Shown here: positions 9,534 through 16,715 of the stretch, one piece after another
Layout of the letters: each line of letters begins with the position of its first letter
Position numbering within the stretch: the first letter of the stretch is position 1
From: Mycobacteroides saopaulense
GTDB lineage: Bacteria; Actinomycetota; Actinomycetes; Mycobacteriales; Mycobacteriaceae
Length of the DNA: 64,000 nt
Direction of reading: 5' to 3'
Assembly: GCF_001456355.1 (NCBI RefSeq)
Contig: NZ_CP010271.1
Coordinates: forward strand, 930,001 to 994,000
The notes under the pieces: model-generated
Told to the model about the DNA's origin: nothing
The model's database searches: none
The model's input: only the letters and a program-made list of their open reading frames with translations
Made by a program: the position numbers and the translations under genes

Positions 9534-9945
9534 CCGTCTCGCTGATCGTTTGCGAAATGTAGCATCTCGGATGCTCGAAGATCATTGATCCGGATTTCAC
9601 GCGGCGGGCATAGGTAACATTGAGAAAGATTGCCCAGTTTCTACGCTCCAGGGCCGTGGCGAGGTCGGCGGTGATGGTTCAGCTTGGCTGACCAATCCAT
9701 ATTCTCCAGTTGACGTGGCTGTATATCGATGTCACTATTTCGCTAGATCGGGGCAGCATCGATGGATGCGGGGTGATGCATGCACGTATATATGGCAGGC
9801 ACGGATGTCTATGTTGCTGTATATCGCGCAAGGAAACTTCGTTGGGCCGGGGAAGATGTCGAATAGCCGGACGTGGTCCATTGCGCTGCGAGGTTCGCTA
9901 CGTCCGATCGATGCTGATAGCCGGAGTTCAGACTGAGAGGCCGAA
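9534..9945. other. Gene-free, lower-GC spacer
   Basis: About 410 bases with visibly lower GC than the flanks and several TA-rich runs (for example around 9717-9735 and 9783-9800). I see no convincing gene, tRNA or terminator. The short open frames here lack ribosome sites. It should contain the promoter for the LppU-like gene that follows. Confidence 0.5.
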
Positions 9946-10533
9946 ATGACCGAACCACACCTATCGCAGCCCGTCCTTGCAACGCCGGAAAAACCGACGT
10001 GGTGGAAGAACAGAAAATTCTGGACCGTCATGGGCGTCATCCTGGCGATTGCACTCGCAGCGGGCCGATTTGTCTTGCGTGAGCACAGGGCCGAGGAACG
10101 TAGCCGCCATTCGGCGGAGAAGGAGCTGGACAGCTTCGCGGTCGGTGACTGCGTGACGATGAGCCAGGGCAAGAGCGGCACCGACCTGACCAAGACTGGC
10201 TGCGAGGTGGACCCGAGCTACACGGTCGGCCTGCATATCGACGCGAGCGCCGAATGCTCCGACGGGAAGTACACCCAGTACAGCATCACCATCAAGGATG
10301 CGGCGGTGGGGAAGCTCTGCCTGGCGAAGAATCTTGTTGTGGGGCACTGCTATCAACAGGGCGGGCCCGGCGGCAGCACCCAATTGGTCGACTGCGCGAA
10401 GGCCGGAGAGAACGCATATCGGGTGGTGCAGCGGTTCGAACTGGATGACGAGAAGCGTTGTCCAGAGGATACGACGCCCTCGCGCTACTCGGCTCCACCG
10501 CGGACCTACTGCCTGGCCCTACCGACCGGATAA
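9946..10533 (+). CDS. LppU-like membrane-anchored protein
   Basis: A 195-residue protein with a cytoplasmic N-terminus, one membrane helix (FWTVMGVILAIALAAGRFVL, about residues 25-44) and an extracytoplasmic domain. That domain contains several cysteines that could pair (GDCVTM, TGCEVD, AECSDG, KLCLA, GHCYQ, VDCAK, KRCPED, YCLAL). The pattern of a GDCV segment, a VDC segment and YRVVQR resembles mycobacterial LppU-type proteins, and a shared YRxVQR motif occurs in the lipoprotein at 37781-38404. There is no lipobox, so it is anchored by the helix. The function is unknown. GAGGCC precedes ATG 9946. It lies 162 bases upstream of the small peptide gene. Confidence 0.75.
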   Translation: MTEPHLSQPVLATPEKPTWWKNRKFWTVMGVILAIALAAGRFVLREHRAEERSRHSAEKELDSFAVGDCVTMSQGKSGTDLTKTGCEVDPSYTVGLHIDASAECSDGKYTQYSITIKDAAVGKLCLAKNLVVGHCYQQGGPGGSTQLVDCAKAGENAYRVVQRFELDDEKRCPEDTTPSRYSAPPRTYCLALPTG

Positions 10534-10695
10534 CTCCGACACGTCGCCCGGGCGGAAGGGCGCCGGGAACTTTTGGTCACCGGCGTACGACTGATGTAGT
10601 GACGGTGCCCGCAGGCTGGGTGCGCGTCGATCGCGGTGGCGCCATGCGACGGATGTCACCGCGGAGTTCCTGACCATCGAATGAAAGGAATCACC

Positions 10696-10773
10696 ATGCG
10701 CGATATCGCTGTAGAGATCGTTGTCGAAGACGAGGAAATCGTCACCGCGACGGAAATGGTTGCCAGCCACTAA
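10696..10773 (+). CDS. 25-residue candidate peptide (possible RiPP precursor)
   Basis: A short frame, MRDIAVEIVVEDEEIVTATE followed by MVASH, preceded by a good AAAGGA ribosome site 6 bases before ATG 10696. An in-frame ATG at 10681 overlaps that site and is less likely. The peptide is very acidic (six Glu/Asp in 25), rich in Val and Ile, has no cysteine and ends in His. It lies 70 bases upstream of a JmjC/cupin oxygenase gene, with a strong hairpin between them. A short acidic peptide next to a single modifying enzyme is the layout of a ribosomally made, modified peptide. This is inference; I know no named family for it. Confidence 0.5.
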   Translation: MRDIAVEIVVEDEEIVTATEMVASH

Positions 10774-10782
10774 GAGTGGACG

Positions 10783-10822
10783 CCGGGCGTGGGCGGTCGT
10801 CCCACTGGCCGCTCACGCCCGG
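10783..10822 (+). terminator. Strong hairpin between peptide gene and JmjC gene
   Basis: CCGGGCGTGGGCGG (10783-10796) pairs with CCGCTCACGCCCGG (10809-10822) over 14 positions, with one G-U pair and a 12-base loop. No U-run follows, so it is more likely a partial attenuator or an mRNA-stabilising structure at the 3' end of the peptide message than a full terminator. The ribosome site of the next gene starts 11 bases after it. Confidence 0.55.
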
Positions 10823-10843
10823 ACGCAAGCACGGAGGCTAACT

Positions 10844-12079
10844 GTGTTCATCGAGGACCCTCGCTGGCAAGAATTCGTCACCGATCAGGCTCCTCGCTAT
10901 GAGGAGACGGTCTTACTGCCCGGCCTGGTATCCGAGCCTGCCGCGATCACCGCACGGATCGCGGCAGCGGTGGCCTCAGCGGCAGCCGCCGGAGGAAAGG
11001 GATTGCGGCTGCGTGGGTTCCGGGGTAGCGAGTTCGACTTCAGGCTCACCGAGAAACTGTCGCGTACTGCGCCCGGGGACGGACAGCCGCTGACCGAGTG
11101 GCTCGCCGGCGGTGCCGACGGTCGTCCGGCGTGCGTCGCCATCAACGACGTCTCCTCATGGGATCTGGGGCTCGCCGCACTCGCGCAGTCGGTGGTGCGC
11201 AGCCTCGCCCCGGGTCGAGACCTGGTGTCCGGTGCGGACATCTACACATTCATCGCCGATGTGGAATGGACGCCCTTCGGCATACACAAGGACGACGAAC
11301 CGTCCCTCATCTTCCATCTGGGGCCCGGTACCAAGGAACTTTGGGTGTGGCCCTCCGACGGCATCGATCACCATCGGCTCTTCGAGAATCCGTCGTTGGG
11401 CAAGGTCTCGTTCGACTTCGATCGGCTGCTCCCCGGGGCGAGCCGCTACACCCTGCGGCCCGGGGACTTCGTGTGCATTCCCAGGGGGCGCTATCACCTG
11501 TTTCGCAACGCGGGTCCGTCGATGTTCCTGGGAGTCACGCTCTTTCCGTCCGACATCCGGAAATCCTTCTCGGACTTGATGGTCGGCCACTTTGGCGCGC
11601 GGCTTGAGGAAGCGGGCGAGCCATGCAGCTTCGCTGATGTCAGCCGGACGGTCATGGACGCGCTCCGCGATCCCGAGGCCCTCACCGGATTGGCCACGAC
11701 CATGGAATTGGCCGCGGCCAAGCAGCGCACCGCGGGATACCTGCGCGCGCCGAAGGTGGCCGCGTTGCGAACCGGAGCTCCTCCTGCGGATGCGGTATTC
11801 GGCTGGGCGTACCCCGGAGTGGTGGAATGTGTCGCGGGCGCGCAGAGAACTCACCTTGTGGCTCGCGGACGGGATATCGCGTTTGGCGGCGCCTTGGATC
11901 TTGACGAACTTCTAGCGCTCGCCGGTGAGTTCACGGCCGATGAACTTGACGGCGTCCTTGCGGCGAAACTGGATGACGACCGACGCCGTCAGGTGGCGAA
12001 CGCGCTGTGGCGGTTCGGCGCGCTGGATCTCGTTAGCGCTCTTCCAGCGACTCGCGCCGCTTGCGCCGCTTCCGCTTGA
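10844..12079 (+). CDS. JmjC/cupin_4-type 2-oxoglutarate/Fe(II) oxygenase
   Basis: A 411-residue protein from GTG 10844, which has a perfect GGAGG site 6 bases upstream. The catalytic double-stranded beta-helix shows FGIHKDDEP with an HxD pair (His148, Asp150) and a distal His218 in CIPRGRYHLFRN; Lys164 in the TKELWVW strand could bind 2-oxoglutarate. This matches bacterial ribosomal-oxygenase/JmjC (YcfD-like) folds, which hydroxylate peptide side chains. The C-terminal 100 residues (DLDELLALAGEFTADELDGV onward) look like a winged-helix domain, as in ribosomal oxygenases. The substrate may be the upstream 25-residue peptide. The last 47 bases overlap the antisense DUF1707 gene. Confidence 0.75.
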   Translation: MFIEDPRWQEFVTDQAPRYEETVLLPGLVSEPAAITARIAAAVASAAAAGGKGLRLRGFRGSEFDFRLTEKLSRTAPGDGQPLTEWLAGGADGRPACVAINDVSSWDLGLAALAQSVVRSLAPGRDLVSGADIYTFIADVEWTPFGIHKDDEPSLIFHLGPGTKELWVWPSDGIDHHRLFENPSLGKVSFDFDRLLPGASRYTLRPGDFVCIPRGRYHLFRNAGPSMFLGVTLFPSDIRKSFSDLMVGHFGARLEEAGEPCSFADVSRTVMDALRDPEALTGLATTMELAAAKQRTAGYLRAPKVAALRTGAPPADAVFGWAYPGVVECVAGAQRTHLVARGRDIAFGGALDLDELLALAGEFTADELDGVLAAKLDDDRRRQVANALWRFGALDLVSALPATRAACAASA

Positions 12080-12635
12080 CGTTCACGCCACCCCACAGCG
12101 AGAACCCTTTCACCGTCACGTGCGGAGCGCCCTGCACGCCATTGCCGCTCGCCGAGTGATCGAAGCCACCCATCACCGCGACGCCCTTGACGTCCACGTT
12201 GACCTCCGGCGGCAACAAGATCGTCTGTCCGCCCATGATGGAGAAGGAGCGGATCTCAACCTCATTCGAGGTGAAGTCGGCGTAGCGCAGATCCAACACG
12301 CCGCCGCCCCACAGCGCGAATGAAGTGAGCTTGCCGGGTACGTTCCAGCGTCCACGCCGCTCGAAACCACTCATGATCGCCATGAGCACCGTCGACGGTG
12401 CTGGCTTGCTGTCTTGACCTCGAACCTGGGACGTGGCGACCGCCGGCAGATCCGCACTGAGCTGATCAAGCTCACCATAAGTGTTTGCCGAGTACACCTT
12501 CTTGAGGCGTTCCTCGAATTCAGAGAGCTCCAGCCGACCCTGCGCGGCGGCATCGGATAACAGCTGCGCGACGCGCATGCGATCGGCGTCTGCGGCCCGC
12601 ATCGATGCGGTAACCCGCTCAGGGAGGTTGCTCAT
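12033..12635 (-). CDS. DUF1707 domain protein with LiaF-like C-terminus
   Basis: A 200-residue protein. Residues about 10-62 form the DUF1707 domain (MRAADADRMRVAQLLSDA, QGRLELSEFEERLKKVYSA, TYGELDQLSADLP). The C-terminal part (SFALWGGGVLDLRYADF, SFSIMGGQTILLPP, VDVKGVAVMGGFD) is a repeated beta pattern like the cell-wall-active antibiotic response proteins. It has no membrane helix and ends in a basic run (VKRKRRKRRESLEER). ATG 12635 is chosen; a GTG immediately upstream at 12638 is equally possible. Its 3' end overlaps the JmjC gene by 47 bases, tail to tail. Role in the cell is unknown. Confidence 0.8.
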   Translation of the reverse strand: MSNLPERVTASMRAADADRMRVAQLLSDAAAQGRLELSEFEERLKKVYSANTYGELDQLSADLPAVATSQVRGQDSKPAPSTVLMAIMSGFERRGRWNVPGKLTSFALWGGGVLDLRYADFTSNEVEIRSFSIMGGQTILLPPEVNVDVKGVAVMGGFDHSASGNGVQGAPHVTVKGFSLWGGVNVKRKRRKRRESLEER

Positions 12636-12721
12636 CACCGCCGAGCCTACGACGAACGGCGCTTAAAGGCACGCGGTTCATTCGTGTTGCTCAGCGCACT
12701 ACACGCGTAGTGCCGACTGGT

Positions 12722-13516
12722 TCACACCTGCCAGGCGGGAGGACGCTTCTGTAGGAACGCCAACATGCCCTCCTGCGCCTCCGGCGAGACGAACAAACGC
12801 GCCGAGGTTTCGGTCAACTCGACTGCCCGCGCATCGAAATCGGCGAGGATCGGTGCGGTGGTGAGCTTCTTCGATTCGGCCAGCCCCTGCGGTGAACCGA
12901 GCGCGATGTCATCCACCAACGACGTGACCGCCGCTTCGACGGCCTCGGGGCTGTCGACGGACGTGGTCACCAATCCGATCTCGGCGGCCACCCGCGCGTC
13001 GAACTTCTCGCCGGTGACGAAGTAGCGCGCGGACGCCCGTCCGGTGAGCCGGGGCAACAGCGTCAGCGAGATGATCGAGGGCGCGACGCCGATGCGCGCC
13101 TCGGTCAGAGCGAAGGTGCTGTCCGGCCCCGCCACCGCGATGTCCGCGGCGCCCACCAGGCCGAAGCCGCCGGCCCGCACATGGCCGTTCACCGCGACCA
13201 CGACCGGCAGCGGCAGCTCCAGGATGTCGCGCAGCAGCGCGGTGAGCTGACCGGCCCGATCCTTGGCTATGTCCTGGGGGTCGGATGCAGCCCCTGTGCT
13301 TTCCGAGAGATCGGCGCCCGCGCAGAAGGTGTTGCCGGTGTGGGAGAGCACCACGGCGCGCACCGTCTTGTCGGCTGCAGCCCGTTGTAGCCCCGCCCGC
13401 AACTGTCGTACCAGCCCGCTGGACAACGCATTACGGTTGTGCGGCGAGTCGAGCGTCAGGCGGGCGGCGCGGCCCTCGACGTCGTACTGGACCAGGGCCT
13501 GGGATTCGTTCGCCAT
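12722..13516 (-). CDS. echA7: Enoyl-CoA hydratase/isomerase family protein (EchA7-like)
   Basis: A 264-residue crotonase-fold protein, the last gene of the six-gene acyl-CoA operon. It has the CoA-binding NRNALSSGLVRQL and the oxyanion segments TFCAGADLSE and NGHVRAGGFGLVGAADIA. The second catalytic glutamate is present (LTEARIGVAP). The first glutamate position of classical hydratases is a glycine-leucine here (GGFGL), a pattern shared with LiuC-like methylglutaconyl-CoA hydratases. With the carboxylase genes upstream this suggests a step in leucine or methyl-branched isoprenoid degradation. It starts 16 bases after fadE12. Confidence 0.88.
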   Translation of the reverse strand: MANESQALVQYDVEGRAARLTLDSPHNRNALSSGLVRQLRAGLQRAAADKTVRAVVLSHTGNTFCAGADLSESTGAASDPQDIAKDRAGQLTALLRDILELPLPVVVAVNGHVRAGGFGLVGAADIAVAGPDSTFALTEARIGVAPSIISLTLLPRLTGRASARYFVTGEKFDARVAAEIGLVTTSVDSPEAVEAAVTSLVDDIALGSPQGLAESKKLTTAPILADFDARAVELTETSARLFVSPEAQEGMLAFLQKRPPAWQV

Positions 13517-13532
13517 TCGGCGGGTCCTTTCC

Positions 13533-14702
13533 TTAGTACGAACGGGGCAGGCCGAGGGACGTCTGTGCGACGAAGTTGAGGATCATCTCGCGGCTCACCG
13601 GAGCGATACGTCCGAAGCGTGACAGGTTCAACAGCGGTGCGACGCCGTATTCGGTGGTCAATCCGTTGCCGCCCAGCGATTGCACGGCGCGGTCGGCGGC
13701 GCGGCACGCCACATCGGCGGCCGCGTACTTGGCCATGTTGGCGGCCTCGGCAGCACCCCAGTCGTCGCCGCAGTCGTAGAGCGTGGCGGCCTTCTGCATC
13801 ATGAGTTTCGCCAACTCCAACTCGACCTTGATCTCTGCCAGGGGGTGGGCGATGGCCTGGTGCGCGCCGATCGGCGTCTTCCACACCTGGCGGGTCTTGA
13901 CGTACTCGGTCGCCTTGTTCAGTGCGAGTCGGGTCAAGCCAACCCCACTGGCGGCACCCATGATTCGTTCCGGGTTCAGGCCGGCGAACAGCTGCATCAG
14001 GGCGGCGTCCTCGGAGCCGACCAGCGCATCCCCGGGCACCCGCACATCATCCAGGAACACCTGGAACTGCTGTTCGGGCAGCGTCAACTGCATGTCGATG
14101 GGGGTGTACTCGAACCCCTTGGTGTCGGTCGGCACGACGAACAGGGCCGGCTTGAGCTTGCCGGTCTTCGCCTCCTCGGTACGGGCCACCACCAGCACCG
14201 CGTTGGCCTCGTTGACGCCGGAGATGAACACCTTGCGTCCGTTGAGAATCCAGTCGCCACCGTCGCGCTTGGCCGTGGTGATGATGTTGTGCGAGTTGGA
14301 CCCGGCGTCGGGCTCGGTGATCGCGAAGGCCATCTTGAAACTGCCCTCGGCCATTGCCGGAAGCCATGTCTTCTTCTGCTCGTCGGTGCCGTACCGGGCG
14401 ATGATGGTGGCATTGATGGCGGGGGAGACCACCATCAGCAGCAGCGGGCAGCCTGCTGCCGAGAGTTCCTCGAAGACCAATCCGAGCTCATACATGCCGG
14501 CACCGCCGCCGCCGTACTCCTCCGGGATGTTGACGCCCAGGAAGCCGAGTTTTCCTGCTTCGTCCCACAATTCAGCCAGTGGCTCGTGGGTCTTCGACTT
14601 CTCCAGGTAGTACTCGTGCCCGTAGTTCGCGGCAAGAGCAGCGACGGCCTGACGCAATGCCTTGCGCTCGTCGGACTCGGTGTACGGGTTGACGACGGTC
14701 AT
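13533..14702 (-). CDS. fadE12: Acyl-CoA dehydrogenase (FadE12-like)
   Basis: A 389-residue flavoenzyme that oxidises an acyl-CoA to the enoyl-CoA. It has the usual three domains: an N-terminal helical part, the middle beta-domain with AFAITEPDAGSNSHNI and GRKVFISGVNEANA, and a C-terminal helical domain with the FAD-binding QSLGGNGLTTEYGV near residue 345. The ATG at 14702 overlaps the accA2 stop (ATGA), so the two are translationally coupled. By its place between carboxylase and hydratase genes it should act on a branched or short acyl-CoA; the exact substrate cannot be read. Confidence 0.92.
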   Translation of the reverse strand: MTVVNPYTESDERKALRQAVAALAANYGHEYYLEKSKTHEPLAELWDEAGKLGFLGVNIPEEYGGGGAGMYELGLVFEELSAAGCPLLLMVVSPAINATIIARYGTDEQKKTWLPAMAEGSFKMAFAITEPDAGSNSHNIITTAKRDGGDWILNGRKVFISGVNEANAVLVVARTEEAKTGKLKPALFVVPTDTKGFEYTPIDMQLTLPEQQFQVFLDDVRVPGDALVGSEDAALMQLFAGLNPERIMGAASGVGLTRLALNKATEYVKTRQVWKTPIGAHQAIAHPLAEIKVELELAKLMMQKAATLYDCGDDWGAAEAANMAKYAAADVACRAADRAVQSLGGNGLTTEYGVAPLLNLSRFGRIAPVSREMILNFVAQTSLGLPRSY

Positions 14703-16702
14703 GATGGCTCTCCTTCTGTGTTGGCCTCGGCGGCCAGCTGAGCAAGCACGGTTCCGAGCTCGACTTGTTGTCCCGGCTCGACATTGAGGATCTCGATAAC
14801 GCCGTCGGCGGGCGCGACGATGGTGTGTTCCATCTTCATGGCTTCCAGCCAGACGATGGGCGTGCCGGCTGTCACGGCGTCTCCCACCGCGGCACCCAGG
14901 CGCAGCACCACACCCGGCATCGGGGCGATGAGCGAGCCCGCCGCCACCTCGGTGCTTGGGTCGGTAAAGCGGGGTACCACGGTCAGCGCCACTGGACCGA
15001 GCGGGGAATCGACGTCGACGGCGCCCCCGTAGCTGGAAACATGGAAACTGCGACGCACCCCGTCCAGGACAAGGGCTACATGATCTGTTGTGGCGGAGAC
15101 CAACTCGATGGCTGGCCAGTCTCCATCGAGTTCCAGGCCGGAGCGGGTCAGCCGGTATCGGACGCTGTGGACGGCTCCACCGCTGTCGCTGTATTCCTTG
15201 GTCTGGAATCCGGACCCCAGGTTGCGCCAGCCACTGGGAAGCGCGGCGCAGACCACCGCCGAGGCCCGATTCGCGGCCGCATCGGCAAGGGCTGCGGCAA
15301 GCGCCGAATACTGGTGCGCGGCTTCGTCGGCCAGGGGCTTGGCCAGGGTGTCGAGCCCGTGCTTGTCCAGGAACGACGTGTCGGTGTCGCCGTCGAGGAA
15401 CGCCGGGTGACGCAACACGTTGACCAGCAGGTCACGGTTGGTGGTCAGCCCGTGTATGCGGGCACGCTCCAGCGTCGACGCCAGTAGCCGCGCGGCCTCG
15501 GTGCGCGTCGGTGCGACCGTGATGACCTTGGCGAGCATCGGGTCGTAGTGCACTGACACCACGCTGCCGTCGACGATGGTCGAGTCCAGGCGAACCCCAT
15601 TGCGTCCAGGATGGCCGGGGACGTGGAATTCCGCGGTGGCACCGGGTATGTCGAAGCGCCGCACGGTGCCGCTTTGGGGCTGCCACCCCGCCGCGGGATT
15701 CTCCGCGTACAGGCGGGCCTCGATCGAATGGCCATGAATGGCGGGAGGTTCGGCGGGCAGCTCGCCGCCGTCCGCCACGTGGATCTGCAGTGCGACCAGG
15801 TCCAGCCCGGTGGTGCACTCGGTGACCGGATGCTCCACCTGCAGACGGGTGTTCATCTCCAGGAAGAAGAACTCGCCGTCCTCGGTGGCCAGGAATTCCA
15901 TCGTCCCGGCACCGACGTATCCGATGGTCGCGGCGGCGGTACGCGATGCCTCGAACAGGCGCTCGCGCATGCCCTCGATTCGGGTCACCAAGGGCGAGGG
16001 GGCCTCCTCGATGACCTTCTGATGGCGGCGCTGGATGGAACATTCACGCTCGCCGACCGCCCACACCGTGCCCTGGGCATCGGCCATCACCTGCACCTCG
16101 ATGTGTCGGCCGGTGCCCAGGTAGCGTTCGCAGAAGACGGTCGGGTCGCCGAAAGCGGACTGTGCTTCCCGTTGTGCGGCAGCGATTTCGCCAGGAAGCT
16201 TGTCGAGTTCGGAGACGATGCGCATACCGCGCCCGCCGCCGCCGGCGGAGGCCTTCACAAGCACCGGGAGCTGCGCCGCGGTCACGGTGTCCGGGTCGAG
16301 CTGACCGAGCACGGGTACACCCGCCGCATCCATGAGCTTCTTGGACTCGATCTTCGAACCCATCGACTCGATGGCGGCGACCGGGGGGCCTATCCAGGCC
16401 AGACCGGCATCGGCCACCGCTCGCGCGAAATCGGCATTCTCGGAAAGGAACCCGTAGCCGGGATGGATGGCGTCGGCACCGGTGGCCTTGGCCGCGGCGA
16501 TGATGAGTTCACCGCGCAGATAGGTCTCGGCACTGGAGGTACCCGGCAGGTGGACCGCGGCGTCGGCCTCGGATACATGGGGGCTGTCGGCGTCGGCGTC
16601 CGAGTAGACGGCGACGGTGCCCAACCCGAGCTTGCGGCAGGTGGCGAAGACGCGGCGGGCGATCTCGCCGCGGTTGGCGACCAGAACGGAGGTGATAGTC
16701 AT
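14699..16702 (-). CDS. accA2: Acyl-CoA carboxylase alpha subunit (biotin carboxylase + BCCP)
   Basis: A 667-residue alpha chain: ATP-dependent carboxylation of biotin plus the biotin carrier. The biotin carboxylase domain shows SVLVANRGEIARRVF at the start, HPGYGFLSENADFA, KASAGGGGRGMRIV (ATP lid), ERECSIQRRHQKVIEEAPSP, and FLEMNTRLQVEHPVTE with catalytic residues. The carrier domain has WLEAMKMEHTI with biotin on Lys623. ATG 16702 is the family start; the longer in-frame extension overlaps accD2 and is rejected. It pairs with accD2, whose stop lies 13 bases upstream. In M. tuberculosis the same order is Rv0973c-Rv0974c. Confidence 0.94.
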   Translation of the reverse strand: MTITSVLVANRGEIARRVFATCRKLGLGTVAVYSDADADSPHVSEADAAVHLPGTSSAETYLRGELIIAAAKATGADAIHPGYGFLSENADFARAVADAGLAWIGPPVAAIESMGSKIESKKLMDAAGVPVLGQLDPDTVTAAQLPVLVKASAGGGGRGMRIVSELDKLPGEIAAAQREAQSAFGDPTVFCERYLGTGRHIEVQVMADAQGTVWAVGERECSIQRRHQKVIEEAPSPLVTRIEGMRERLFEASRTAAATIGYVGAGTMEFLATEDGEFFFLEMNTRLQVEHPVTECTTGLDLVALQIHVADGGELPAEPPAIHGHSIEARLYAENPAAGWQPQSGTVRRFDIPGATAEFHVPGHPGRNGVRLDSTIVDGSVVSVHYDPMLAKVITVAPTRTEAARLLASTLERARIHGLTTNRDLLVNVLRHPAFLDGDTDTSFLDKHGLDTLAKPLADEAAHQYSALAAALADAAANRASAVVCAALPSGWRNLGSGFQTKEYSDSGGAVHSVRYRLTRSGLELDGDWPAIELVSATTDHVALVLDGVRRSFHVSSYGGAVDVDSPLGPVALTVVPRFTDPSTEVAAGSLIAPMPGVVLRLGAAVGDAVTAGTPIVWLEAMKMEHTIVAPADGVIEILNVEPGQQVELGTVLAQLAAEANTEGEPS

Positions 16703-16715
16703 CGGATTCCTAACC

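Noticed and set aside
13680..14741. Open frame on the plus strand opposite fadE12 (353 codons)
   Set aside because: His/Gly/Gln-rich translation without domains, fully antisense to a clear acyl-CoA dehydrogenase.
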